From WHSW01 sp963846165 (GTDB lineage: Bacteria; Actinomycetota; Thermoleophilia; Solirubrobacterales; 70-9): a stretch of DNA of 64,000 nucleotides. Numbering within the stretch: position 1 is the stretch's first letter; every line of letters starts with the position of its first letter. The position numbers and the translations under genes are program-made. The stretch lies in NCBI GenBank assembly GCA_963846165.1, contig CAWJUU010000009.1, forward strand, positions 484,149 to 548,148, written 5' to 3'. Shown piece after piece: positions 51,772 to 60,824 of the stretch. A model generated the notes under the pieces. It did not search any database. It saw nothing but the letters and a program-made list of their open reading frames with translations, and was not told the DNA's origin.

Positions 51772-51976
51772 CGGACCTGCTCCAATTGCTTGCGTCCAGG
51801 CCAGCCTCTGTCATCAGACAACGATACGCATGACGGCCTCGATCTACAATTGCCACGCTGCGAGCCTCGATCTGCCACCGCAAAAAGACGGGTTGTCGCT
51901 CTCGCTTGCTATTCTTGGTAGGTCAGGCACGGCCTAACGGTCCCTCTGGAAACGCTTGCCACCACGGGAGACGACC

Positions 51977-53083
51977 ATGTGGTCGAATACATCGGACTTG
52001 GAAGGCGTGCTCCGGGATGCCGGATTGGGCGAGTGGGGGCCGAGACTTGCGCAGTTGGCAAGGCGCTGCGTCATCCTGGTTCCGGGGCCGATCGAGCAGG
52101 GACCGAACGCGCCCCTTGGGGCGTGTCGCCTCGGCGGCGAGCCGGACATGCCGCCCGACGTCGATTGGCCCGCAAGGCCGCCGTTGATCGGGGAAGCCGG
52201 TTACGCCGGTCGTTACCCGGCCGGGATCATGCTCGGTCGCTGGCATTGGCTCCACCGGCTCTTCAGCACGAGGCGCTGGAGAGATGCGATAGAGGGGTGG
52301 GAACGCTCGCAGCGAGCCGAGCAGGACGTCCGCAATCGTGCCTGGCCGCTGAGCTTCATTGCCCAGGTTGATTTTGCCGAGGTTCATGCCGCGCATGCCC
52401 TGGATGGCTTCCCTTGTGCAGGGCGTCTCCTGTTCTTTTGCGATCCTTGCAACTGGCCGTGGGGCAAAAGAGAGGATCAAGCGCGCGTGCACATCATCTT
52501 CACGGAATTGCCGGTCGACGGCTTGGAGCGGAGACGATCGCCAGGGGAGTTCGATGCGCCCGAAGCGAAATTATCGATGCCGCGGGGCTACGTTTTCAAG
52601 CCGCGGTCTTTGCGTCCCACCGCCTGGCTGTTGCCTCCCCCTTGGAGATCGCGCGAGCTCCTCGAGCTTGCGGCTGAGGATCCCGAGGCGTGGGGCTATG
52701 AGGGGCGTGTATTCTCTGCCTATGATCGGTTCTGGGCCGATCTCTATGCGCAGCATCCGGGCACCTTTGGCCCGAATGGCGACACGATCCACCAAGTCGG
52801 GGGCACCGCCGTCTCGATCCAGGAGCCAGTCGAGGCGGAGTGCGTCAAGTTTGCCGAGCACACGGCCGGCCGGAGAGGGCAGCAAAGCGACCCGCAGATG
52901 TACGGACCCTCGAAGGCGCAGCTGGCGCACGCCGGCGAATGGCAGCTCGTGCTGCAGATCGACAGCGACATCGAGGTGGGCATGGAATGCGGTGATATGG
53001 GACGGCTTTATCTCTGCGCACGCAAAGAGGAGCTGGCGGCCCGCCGCTTCGACCGGTCGTGGATGATCATGCAGTGCTACTGA
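51977..53083 (+). CDS. DUF1963 (YwqG-like) protein, 368 aa
   Basis: PLGACRLGGEPDMPPDVDWP and LSFIAQVDFAEVHAA with GRLLFFCDP are the N-terminal landmarks of the YwqG/DUF1963 family. The C-terminal part reads HQVGGTAVSIQEPVEAECVK, ELVLQIDS-like WQLVLQIDSDIEVGMECGDM and GRLYLCARKEELAARRFDR. Cytosolic, no catalytic residues known for this family; possible polymorphic-toxin immunity or sensor role in other bacteria. ATG 51977 is the start of the conserved part. Confidence 0.82.
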   Translation: MWSNTSDLEGVLRDAGLGEWGPRLAQLARRCVILVPGPIEQGPNAPLGACRLGGEPDMPPDVDWPARPPLIGEAGYAGRYPAGIMLGRWHWLHRLFSTRRWRDAIEGWERSQRAEQDVRNRAWPLSFIAQVDFAEVHAAHALDGFPCAGRLLFFCDPCNWPWGKREDQARVHIIFTELPVDGLERRRSPGEFDAPEAKLSMPRGYVFKPRSLRPTAWLLPPPWRSRELLELAAEDPEAWGYEGRVFSAYDRFWADLYAQHPGTFGPNGDTIHQVGGTAVSIQEPVEAECVKFAEHTAGRRGQQSDPQMYGPSKAQLAHAGEWQLVLQIDSDIEVGMECGDMGRLYLCARKEELAARRFDRSWMIMQCY

Positions 53084-53715
53084 GGAGGCGCCGCGTCATC
53101 GTGTCTTCCAGACGGCCTCGATGACGTCGAGATCGGTGCAGCCCAAACTTCTCCGGCTGCGGGGACAACGCCGGCAGCGCTTCACCTATGGGCGCCGGCG
53201 GCGGGGATAAGTTTTGCGGGTTCATGATGTAAGCATACGGAGCATGACGGGGGCTGCGAGATGTGTTTTTCTGCGCGTGCCTCGGAGATGAGACGGCGGC
53301 GATCCTGGAACCGCCCCTCAGCACAGGAGCCGGGGGCCGCAGTCCGGATACCTCGCCTGGTTGGTGGACAGACCATCCAAGCGCCAATGCGGGGTCCGGA
53401 TGCGGCGATGCCGAGTGTCCGCGGACGGCCAGGGTCGGTGAGCTGACCTAGCAAGCGCCCTGGCAGGTGCGGACGCGGCCGAGCAGGGCGCTCTTGCGTC
53501 CAGTCCCCGGGTAAGAGGTCAAGAGGTCATCGGGCGCAGCCCGAGCGCCCTGCTCCTCCTCCCCCCAACCCTCGAGCGGAATGGCCCGCTGCGAGGCTAA
53601 CGCTGTTGCCTCGACGAAAGGGGTCTGACCCCTCGGCGACCGCACAGCGTTGTAGCTGCAAACGTCGGGGCGAGGGGTCTGACCCCTTCGGATCGAGCCC
53701 CGGTATGACATCAGG
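53084..53715. other. Intergenic region with repeated palindromes
   Basis: No gene is supported in these 632 bp. Two copies of the perfect palindrome AGGGGTCTGACCCCT lie 54 bp apart near the right end (see 53619). The remainder is mixed sequence without a clear terminator. Confidence 0.55.
53619..53687. repeat. Two AGGGGTCTGACCCCT palindromes
   Basis: Perfect 7-1-7 palindromes at 53619-53633 and 53673-53687, immediately downstream of the substrate-binding protein gene end. A variant with GGGTCTGAC core recurs at 60721-60797. REP-like extragenic palindromes with this GTCTGAC core are seen in other soil proteobacteria; they may act as terminators or RAYT-mobilised elements. Confidence 0.6.
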
Positions 53716-55308
53716 TCATTTCTTCTCGATGTTCCAGAGCACCACGTTGGTCGCGACCAGAACGCCCGAGATGTTCTTGCGGAAGGCCGAGGGCTGCAAG
53801 TATTGGCCGAGGAAGACGTGCGTGGGGTATTCGGCAGCACGCGCGGAGACCGCCTCCGCGATCGCCTTCTGCTTCACGGGATCGGTCTCCTTGGCGAAAG
53901 CGTCGCGCAAGCGCTCGATCTCGGCATCGCATGGCCACCCGAACGTCGCCTTGTCGCAGCTGGCGTTGAGGAAGGCGGTGGCGACGGGATCGAGCACATC
54001 GACCGAGCCCCAGGAGGTCAGGAAGGCGCTCCAGCCGCCGCTGGCGGGCGGGTCCTTCTTGGCGCGGCGCGCCACCAGCGTCTGCCAGTCCATGGCCTGC
54101 AGGTCGACCTTGAAGCCGGCCTTCTCCAACAGCGACTTGGCGACGGGCGCCAAGTTGGAAAGCGAGGGGATGTCGGTCGACTGCATCAGCACCACCGGCG
54201 TGCCGTCGTAGCTCGCTTGGCTCAGCAGCTCCTTGGCCTTGGCGATATTGCTCTCGATCTTGTCGTCCCAGCCCTTGGTGGTCTCGAAGGGCGAGCCGCA
54301 GGGATAGATCGACTTGCACGTCACGTAATACTTGGGATTGCCGATGGTGGCGTTGAGGAAGTCCTTCTGGTTGAGGGCGTAGGCGACCGCCTGGCGCACC
54401 TGAGCATTGTCGAAGGGCTTGTGCAGCACGTTGAAGCGGAACGCGTACTGGCGCCCCATGGGGGCGATGACCAGGAACTGGACGTTGGAGTCTTTCTCGA
54501 GCAAGGGCAGCAGATCGTGCGGCGGCGCCTCGATGAAATCGATCTCGCCGTTGAGCAGCGCGTTGACCGAGGTCTGTGCATCCGCGATCCAGATCCATTC
54601 GACGCGGTCGACCTTGGCGATCTTGCCGCCGGCGAAGCCCGAGGCCGGCTCGGCGCGCGGCTTGTACTTGGGGTTCTTGAGGTAGACGGCCTTCTCGCCG
54701 GGCTTCCACTCGTCCTTCTTGAAGATGAAGGGGCCGGAGCCGATGGTCTCGGTGATCTGCGTGTTGGGGCTGGTCTCCGCGACCCGCTTGGGCATCATGA
54801 AGGGGATGTTGGAGGAGGGCTTGCCGAGCGTGCTCAGCACCAGGCCGTAGGGCTCCCTAAGCTTCATGACGAAGGTCTTGGCGTCGCTCGCCTTCAGCTC
54901 GGTGACGAAGCTCATGAGCTTCTGGCCCATGCCGTCGCGCGCGCTCCAGCGCTGCAGCGAGACAACGCAGTCCTCGGCCGTCACGGGCTGGCCGTCGTGC
55001 CATTCGAGCCCATCGCGCAGGGTGAAGGTCCAGGTGAGCTTGTCGTCGCTGACCGTCCATTTGTCGACCATCTGCGGCTGGACTTGAAGGTTGCGGTCGA
55101 GCGCAAACAGGGTGTCGTAGATCATCATGCCGTGATGCGTGCTGATCAGCGCCGTGGTCCAGACCGGATCGACGATCTTGAGATCCGAGTGCAGCGACAC
55201 CTTGAGCGTCGTCTCGGCGAGGGCCGTTGGCGCCAAGGCCAGGCTTGCCGCCAGGGCGGCGATGCCGAGCGCACTCGCGCGCTTGAAGCGCATGCTCAAG
55301 GAACCCAT
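53716..55308 (-). CDS. ABC transporter substrate-binding protein, SBP_bac_5 type, 530 aa
   Basis: Periplasmic solute-binding protein of the peptide/nickel (DppA/OppA) class. Signal peptide SALGIAALAASLALAPTALA (residues ~11-30); LKIVDPVWTTALISTHHGMM, DKWTVSDDKLTWTFTLRDGL and WHDGQPVTAEDCVVSLQRW are the family signature; FNVLHKPFDNAQVRQAVAYA continues domain II. An internal ATG at 55293 (MRFKR) is the likelier start. No permease or ATPase genes neighbour it, so it may be an orphan receptor, possibly captured from an opp/dpp operon. Confidence 0.92.
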   Translation of the reverse strand: MGSLSMRFKRASALGIAALAASLALAPTALAETTLKVSLHSDLKIVDPVWTTALISTHHGMMIYDTLFALDRNLQVQPQMVDKWTVSDDKLTWTFTLRDGLEWHDGQPVTAEDCVVSLQRWSARDGMGQKLMSFVTELKASDAKTFVMKLREPYGLVLSTLGKPSSNIPFMMPKRVAETSPNTQITETIGSGPFIFKKDEWKPGEKAVYLKNPKYKPRAEPASGFAGGKIAKVDRVEWIWIADAQTSVNALLNGEIDFIEAPPHDLLPLLEKDSNVQFLVIAPMGRQYAFRFNVLHKPFDNAQVRQAVAYALNQKDFLNATIGNPKYYVTCKSIYPCGSPFETTKGWDDKIESNIAKAKELLSQASYDGTPVVLMQSTDIPSLSNLAPVAKSLLEKAGFKVDLQAMDWQTLVARRAKKDPPASGGWSAFLTSWGSVDVLDPVATAFLNASCDKATFGWPCDAEIERLRDAFAKETDPVKQKAIAEAVSARAAEYPTHVFLGQYLQPSAFRKNISGVLVATNVVLWNIEKK

Positions 55309-55435
55309 GGGACCCTCCGCCTGTGACGCATGAGCCCGCTAGGCGGCTCAGCGATGCGATTTGACCTCAGAGCCGGATCGCCGTCAAACGCTCTCCATCC
55401 GTCACCATGTGCGGTGCACTATGGCATGCGGAGAC

Positions 55436-56311
55436 TCAACCGCCGGCCTCGCGGGCGATGTCGGCGAGATAGAGGCCATAGGCCGACGAGCCGAGCGCGC
55501 GGGCCAGCCGGTGCAGCTGGTTGGCATCGATGAACCCCATGCGGTAGGCGACCTCCTCGGGGCACGCCATCTTCATGCCCTGGCGCTTCTCCAACGCGCG
55601 CACGAAGTCGGCAGCTTCCAGGAGGCTGTCAGGGGTGCCGGTGTCGAGCCAAGCATAGCCGCGCCCGAGCTTCTCGACGCTGAGCTCGCCCATCTCCAGA
55701 TAAACGCGATTGAGGTCGGTGATCTCCAGTTCCCCGCGCTGCGACGGCTTCAGGCGTCGGGCGATGTCGACGGCGCGGTAGTCGTAGAAGTAGAGTCCGG
55801 TGACGGCCCAGCGCGACTTCGGCGCCTTCGGCTTCTCCTCGATCGAGAGCGCGCGACCCTCGCCGTTGAACTCGACGACGCCGTAGCGCTCCGGGTCGGA
55901 GACCATGTAGGCAAACACGGTTGCCCCCTTGGGGCGCTGCACGGCGCTGGCCAGGACGTCGGTAAAGCCGTGGCCAAAGAAGATGTTGTCGCCCAAAACC
56001 AGTGCCGAGCTGCCGTTGCCGACGTGCTCGGCGCCGATGATGTAGGCTTGGGCGAGGCCCTCGGGTCTCGGCTGGGGGGCGTAGGTGAGCTTCAGCCCCC
56101 ACTGGCTACCATCGCCCAACAGCTGCTCGAACTTGGGGACATCGTCGGGGGTGGAGATGATCAGGGTCTCGCGGATGCCGGCCAACATCAGCGTGGTGAG
56201 CGCGTAATAGATCATCGGCTTGTCGTAGATGGGCAGCAGCTGCTTGGAGATGACGTGCGTCATCGGGTGCAGCCGGGTGCCCTTGCCGCCGGCGAGAATT
56301 ATGCCCTTCAT
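55436..56311 (-). CDS. rfbA: Glucose-1-phosphate thymidylyltransferase, 291 aa
   Basis: First step of dTDP-L-rhamnose synthesis: dTTP + glucose-1-phosphate. Nucleotide site MKGIILAGGKGTRLHPMTHV, LPIYDKPMIYYALTTLMLAG, ALVLGDNIFFGHGFTDVL, VVEFNGEGRALSIEEKPKAP, and YAWLDTGTPDSLLEAADFVR. Length typical. ATG 56311 starts at the conserved MKGIILAGG. rfbBCD are not nearby in the window. Confidence 0.95.
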   Translation of the reverse strand: MKGIILAGGKGTRLHPMTHVISKQLLPIYDKPMIYYALTTLMLAGIRETLIISTPDDVPKFEQLLGDGSQWGLKLTYAPQPRPEGLAQAYIIGAEHVGNGSSALVLGDNIFFGHGFTDVLASAVQRPKGATVFAYMVSDPERYGVVEFNGEGRALSIEEKPKAPKSRWAVTGLYFYDYRAVDIARRLKPSQRGELEITDLNRVYLEMGELSVEKLGRGYAWLDTGTPDSLLEAADFVRALEKRQGMKMACPEEVAYRMGFIDANQLHRLARALGSSAYGLYLADIAREAGG

Positions 56312-56555
56312 CGTCGATCCCCCTCTTGGCCCTGCCGATCTAGTAGGCGCCAATTATGAGCTCGGGCGATGTTGTTGGCGTTAACGTAACCATTGGTCGC
56401 CTGTTGCGGTGGAAAGCTCGGCTTCGAGCGGGTTGATCGGCGCACCGTTTCGGCGTCCCATGTACGCCACGATTCGGCCGCAGCCTTGGGGTCCCGGCGC
56501 CCTTAGATCAGGCGACCGCCTAACTCTCGTTTCGACCGCTTGCGGGAGAACAACC

Positions 56556-57797
56556 ATGCTCGGCAGGCGAAACAAGCCCGACGGCTTCGAATGGCACAGA
56601 TACATTCGCACGACCATCAGGCTCAGGCGTGAGCAGCGCCGCGAGCGGGTGCTGGAGGCGCGGCGCGCCGCCGCCCAGCAGGCGAGCGCGGCCGGCGTGG
56701 CACTGGCCCAGGGCTCGCGCGCTGCTGGCGCGGCGGCATTGACCGGGGCCCGCGCGGGCTTCGGCGTGCTCGGGTTGGCTGCGCAAGCCGTGGGGAGCTT
56801 TGTCGCCGCGGCGGCCGTGCTTGCCGGGCAGAAACTGGCAATCCTGGCGCAGCCGTTGATCGCGGCCTTGGCCCGTCCCAACATTGGCGGACCGATTGCG
56901 CTGGCCGGAGCCATTGCGCTGGGGTCGGGAATCGGCCGCTATAGGGGCGCCGGAATGGACGGCGAGACCTTGATCACCCTCGGTATCGGCATCGTCCTCT
57001 TCATTGCCGCGCTGCCCCTTTTGTCCAGCCTGACGGGGATCCGCATGCCGAACCTACCCGCACTCGGCATTTCGCCCCGCATCGCGGGCATCGCGGCAGC
57101 CATTGTCGTCGCCGCCGCGGGCGTTGCCTGGCTCGCAAGCGGGACAAAGACCAATCTCGCCAGCCTCACCAGCCAGCTGCCCCTGGTCGGCGGCGCAAAG
57201 CCGCTGCAGGGGCGCGCCGAGGCGTTGAGCGGCGACCTCCTGCGTGTTGCCGGCACCACCGTGCGGCTCGCCGGCATCGAGGCCCCGGAGCGTCAGCAGA
57301 CCTGCGGCGCCGGCGGTCGGCGCTACCAATGCGGGGCGGCGGCGCAGGCAGCCCTCGGCCGCCTCGTCAACGGCCGTGCGCTCAGCTGCACGCTGTCCGG
57401 CACCGACCCCGCCGGCCGCCCGCTCGCCACTTGCACGCGCGGTGGGACCGTGGACGTCAATGGCGAGTTGGTGCGCCAAGGCCATGCGTTCGCCGCCAGC
57501 GGTCTGTTTGGCAGCTACTCCGGCCTCGAGCGCGAGGCGCGCACCGCCAAGGCCGGGATGTGGGCCGGCGGCGAGGCCGAGCGCCCCGCGGAGTTCCGCG
57601 CCAAAGTGTGGGAGGAAGCCAAGCGCCGCGCCCCCGACGGCTGTCCGATCAAAGGCCTGGTGACGGGCCGCGAGCGCGTCTACGTCCTGCCCTGGTCCCC
57701 CGACTACGAGCGCGGCCGCATCCAGAAGGCGCGCGGCGAGCGCTGGTTCTGCTCCGAGCAGGAGGCCCTGGCGGCGGGTTGGAAGCAGCGCGGGTAG
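56556..57797 (+). CDS. Membrane-anchored staphylococcal-nuclease-like (SNase) protein, 413 aa
   Basis: Long N-terminus rich in Ala and Arg (TTIRLRREQRRERVLEARRA), then several hydrophobic stretches (residues ~55-150, LITLGIGIVLFIAALPLLSS and IAAAIVVAAAGVAWLAS), then an SNase/OB-fold domain from ~225: ALSGDLLRVAGTTVRLAGIE, APERQQTC, AQAALGRLVNGRALSCTLSG and GELVRQGHAFAASGLFGSYS. The family Arg/Glu motif is partly visible (VRLAGIEAPE, GLEREARTAKAGMW). Cys pairs in the domain (TCGAGGRRYQCG) suggest an extracytoplasmic, disulfide-bonded nuclease-like domain. Confidence 0.82.
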   Translation: MLGRRNKPDGFEWHRYIRTTIRLRREQRRERVLEARRAAAQQASAAGVALAQGSRAAGAAALTGARAGFGVLGLAAQAVGSFVAAAAVLAGQKLAILAQPLIAALARPNIGGPIALAGAIALGSGIGRYRGAGMDGETLITLGIGIVLFIAALPLLSSLTGIRMPNLPALGISPRIAGIAAAIVVAAAGVAWLASGTKTNLASLTSQLPLVGGAKPLQGRAEALSGDLLRVAGTTVRLAGIEAPERQQTCGAGGRRYQCGAAAQAALGRLVNGRALSCTLSGTDPAGRPLATCTRGGTVDVNGELVRQGHAFAASGLFGSYSGLEREARTAKAGMWAGGEAERPAEFRAKVWEEAKRRAPDGCPIKGLVTGRERVYVLPWSPDYERGRIQKARGERWFCSEQEALAAGWKQRG

Positions 57798-57817
57798 GCC
57801 CTTTTCCGAGCGCCAGG

Positions 57818-58310
57818 CTATTTCACCAGCGAGAAAAGCGCCTCGACCGGCCCGGCTGGCGGCTTGGGTGTCGGGCGCCGGTATACCCGCCTCACCTTTC
57901 TCGGCACCCGGCGCACCTGCGGCTCGGGACGCGACTCCTCCGCGGGCGCGGCCGCGCTCGGCACGACCTTTGGCTCTGCGCCGGCCTCCTCAGCCGACTT
58001 TGGCGGCGGATTGGCGACGGCCGGCTCGATCATGGCGGCATCCGGGGGCGAGTCTGGTCGAGGCAGCGCTGCGCACGACGATCCGCGGCACCTCGGCGGG
58101 ATTTGCCGGCAAGGTCTCGACAGCGCCCGTGTTTGCAACAGGGGCTGGCCGCAGTCGTGGTGCGTTGTCCGGCGCCGGGTGCAGCGGCATCCATAGGCTA
58201 ATGCCGTAGCCCAGGAGGGCACATGCCATGACGATCGGAACAGCAACGTAGGCAGGCACGCGCCAGGGAGCGGTCGCTGTGCCGCTCCGGTGCCCGTGTG
58301 GGTCGTCCAT
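57818..58310 (-). CDS. Single-TM, proline-rich protein, frameshifted
   Basis: MDDPHGHRSGTATAPWRVPA, one membrane helix YVAVPIVMACALLGYGISLW, then a Pro/Ala-rich periplasmic part; the frame breaks at the G run 58044-58048, and removing one base joins it to PDAAMIEPAVANPPPKSAEE and the basic end RRVPRKVRRVYRRPTPKPPA. ~163 aa after repair. Looks like a TonB/TolA-style spacer or envelope protein; no domain recognised. Confidence 0.6.
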
Positions 58311-58493
58311 CACTTTCGTCACCCGTGCGCAAGGCAAGGACGTGCGCACCCAACCCGAGCTGTGCGCACACCGAAGAGAGAACGGGCCAGGACATATCAA
58401 GCTAGACCAATTCACGCCGGGTTTGGTTCCCGGGAATTATCGTCCCCAGCACTTTTCACGGCCTGTGAACCGCGAATGCCACAGCGCAGCGCC

Positions 58494-59270
58494 TCACTCC
58501 TGCCACGGCACGCCGCCGGCATAGGTGCGGTAGCTCACCCCCGCCAGCCAGCCGGCATCGATGGGCAGCAAGATGCCGGTGATGGCCTTGGCCTGGTCGG
58601 AGGCCAGGAAGGCGATGGCGTCGGCGATGTCGCTGGGCTCGGGCAGGCGCGCAAGGGCGTGCACGGACATGATCTTCTTCATGTCGCGCTGGCCGGCTTC
58701 GACCTTGGCCCGCAGCGGCGGGGTCATGACGTAGGTGGGGCCGACGGAATTGACGCGGATGCCGTGCCGGCCGAGCTCGACGGCCAACAGCTGGGTGAGC
58801 CGCTCGATCGCCGCCTTGCCCATGTTGTAGGCCGGGATCGGCAAGGGCATGCGGCTGTTGATGGAGCCCAGCGTGACGATGGCGCCGCGTTTGTGGGCGA
58901 TCATCTGCCGGGCGAAGGCGCGGCAGGCATGGACGGTGCCATTGTAGTTGACCTGCCACATGCGGTCGTGCGCGGCCATGTCCATGTCCATGATCAACTC
59001 GGCGTTAGGGATCAGCCCCGCCGAGGTGACGAGCACGTCGGCTGGGCCCAGGTCCTTCTCGATGCGCGCCGCCGCTGCATCCACAGCCTTGGCATCCGAC
59101 ACGTCGCATTCGTAGAAGCGCCCGGAGAGCGACTTGGCGACGGCCTCGCCGGCGGTCCGGTTCACATCGACAATGGCGATGGCGCAGCCGTCCTTGGCCA
59201 GGCGGCGGGCGGTGGCCTCGCCGATGCCGCTCGAGCCTCCGGTGATGACGGCAATGCGTTTAGCGGCCAT
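58494..59270 (-). CDS. Short-chain dehydrogenase/reductase, 258 aa
   Basis: Classical SDR: VITGGSSGIGEATARRLAKD, NAG-like VLVTSAGLIPNAELIM, active-site Ser in VTLGSINSRMPLPIPA with AYNMGKAA (Y-x3-K) and C-terminal LPIDAGWLAGVSYRTYAG. D-x-N in AIVDVNRTAG favours NAD(H). ATG 59270. Divergent from the M24 gene. Substrate unknown. Confidence 0.92.
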   Translation of the reverse strand: MAAKRIAVITGGSSGIGEATARRLAKDGCAIAIVDVNRTAGEAVAKSLSGRFYECDVSDAKAVDAAAARIEKDLGPADVLVTSAGLIPNAELIMDMDMAAHDRMWQVNYNGTVHACRAFARQMIAHKRGAIVTLGSINSRMPLPIPAYNMGKAAIERLTQLLAVELGRHGIRVNSVGPTYVMTPPLRAKVEAGQRDMKKIMSVHALARLPEPSDIADAIAFLASDQAKAITGILLPIDAGWLAGVSYRTYAGGVPWQE

Positions 59271-59408
59271 GGCACTCCTCGCTAAGTTGATGGTCGATGG
59301 CGCGCAGAGTCGGCCGACTGCTGGCCCAGATCAAGGGCCCTCGATCGCCCTTGCAAGCTGCTGCCGCCGGCATGACACTGGCTCGCTAATTCGGACTGGG
59401 AGGAAGAC

Positions 59409-60716
59409 ATGGCCAAATCTGCGCCCGAGCCCAAGCGCCTGATCCGCGAGGAGGATATCGATCCGCGCTACAACTGGGGCCGCGCGCTGCCGGCGCTGGG
59501 CACCATGGGCGTCGATTTCGAGGAGCGGGTCGACTATCGCCGCCTGCACCGCTACCGGCTGGCGCGGGTGCGCCAGGCGCTGGAGAAATCCGACCTCGGC
59601 GCGCTCTTGGTGATGGACGTCAACAACATCCGCTACCTCACCTCCACCAAAATCGGCGAGTGGGAGCGCGACAAGATCTGCCGCTGGGCGCTGCTGACCA
59701 AGGGCAGCGCCGATCCGATCCTGTGGGACTTCGGCTCGGCTGCCGTGCACCACCGGCTCTATGCGCCCTGGCTGAAGCCGGAGAACTGCAAGGCGGGCCT
59801 CCTCGGCCTGCGCGGCACCGTCAATCCGGCCTTCGGGCTGATGGAGCGGCATGCCGGCGAGATCGCCGCGCTGCTGCGCGATGCCGGCGTCGCCAAGATG
59901 CCGGTCGGCATCGACATCATCGAGCCGCCGATGCTGTTCGAGCTGCAGAAGGCGGGCCTCACCGTCGCCGACGGCCAGCAGACCATGCTGGAGGCCCGCG
60001 AGATCAAGTCGATCGACGAGATCGCGCTGCTCAACCGCGCCGCCGCCATGGTCGACGGCGCCTACCACCTGGTGCACGAGCAGCTGAAACCCGGCGTGCG
60101 CGAGAACGACATCGTCGCCATGGTCAACGAGTTCCTCTACCGCCACGGCTCCGACGACGTGGAGGCGATCAACGCCATCTCCGGCGAGCGTTGCAACCCC
60201 CACCCGCACAACTTCACCGACCGCATGCTGCGCCCCGGCGACCAGGCGTTCTTCGACATTTTGCAGAGCTTCATGGGCTACCGCACCTGCTACTACCGCA
60301 CCTTCAACGTCGGCCGCGCCACGCCCGTGCAGCACGACGCCTATAAGAAGGCGCGCGAGTGGCTCGACAAGGCGATCGCGCTGATCAAGCCGGGCGTGTC
60401 GACCGACAAGGTCTGCTCCGTGTGGCCGCAAGCACCCGAGTTCGGCTTCCCCGACGAGATGTCGGCCTTCGGCCTGCAGTTCGGCCACGGCATCGGCTGC
60501 GCCATCCACGAGCGCCCCATCATCTCCCGCGTCGTGTCGTTGGATCACCCCACCGAGATCAAGGAAGGCATGGTGTTCGCGCTGGAGACCTACTGCCCCG
60601 CCAAGGACGGCTACTCGGCGGCGCGCATCGAGGAAGAGGTGGTCGTGACGGACAAGGGGTGTCGGATCATCACGCTGTTCCCGGCGGAGGAGCTGCCGAT
60701 TGCGAATAGGTATTGA
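59409..60716 (+). CDS. M24 (creatinase/Xaa-Pro peptidase-like) protein, 435 aa
   Basis: N-terminal creatinase-type domain (RLARVRQALEKSDLGALLVM, DVNNIRYLTSTKIGEW) and C-terminal pita-bread fold: HPHNFTDRMLRPGDQAFFDI, LQFGHGIGCAIHERPIIS, ALETYCPAKDGYSAARIEEE. Of the five metal ligands of M24 peptidases, the first Asp (FFDI), the His (GHGIG) and the last two Glu (ALETY, RIEEE) are there, but the second Asp is replaced in the GYRTCYYRTF segment (Y where D is expected). This favours a creatinase-like or other non-peptidase function, as in ectoine or DMSP-type hydrolases. ATG 59409. Confidence 0.85.
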   Translation: MAKSAPEPKRLIREEDIDPRYNWGRALPALGTMGVDFEERVDYRRLHRYRLARVRQALEKSDLGALLVMDVNNIRYLTSTKIGEWERDKICRWALLTKGSADPILWDFGSAAVHHRLYAPWLKPENCKAGLLGLRGTVNPAFGLMERHAGEIAALLRDAGVAKMPVGIDIIEPPMLFELQKAGLTVADGQQTMLEAREIKSIDEIALLNRAAAMVDGAYHLVHEQLKPGVRENDIVAMVNEFLYRHGSDDVEAINAISGERCNPHPHNFTDRMLRPGDQAFFDILQSFMGYRTCYYRTFNVGRATPVQHDAYKKAREWLDKAIALIKPGVSTDKVCSVWPQAPEFGFPDEMSAFGLQFGHGIGCAIHERPIISRVVSLDHPTEIKEGMVFALETYCPAKDGYSAARIEEEVVVTDKGCRIITLFPAEELPIANRY

Positions 60717-60720
60717 GGTA

Positions 60721-60797
60721 GTGTCAGACCCTCCGGGTCTGACACCGTTGCGCCAAGACAGGTCGGAGGACTGGTATCTGACCCGGAGGGTCAGACA
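60721..60797. repeat. Paired GGGTCTGAC palindromes
   Basis: GTGTCAGACCC-TCCG-GGGTCTGACAC (60721-60745) and TCTGACCC-GGA-GGGTCAGA (60777-60795), two hairpins with the same core as those at 53619. They occupy the whole gap between the M24 gene and the membrane protein gene, so termination or mRNA protection is likely. Confidence 0.6.
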
Positions 60798-60824
60798 CCC
60801 CCACGCTCTCAGCCGTGCGCATCA

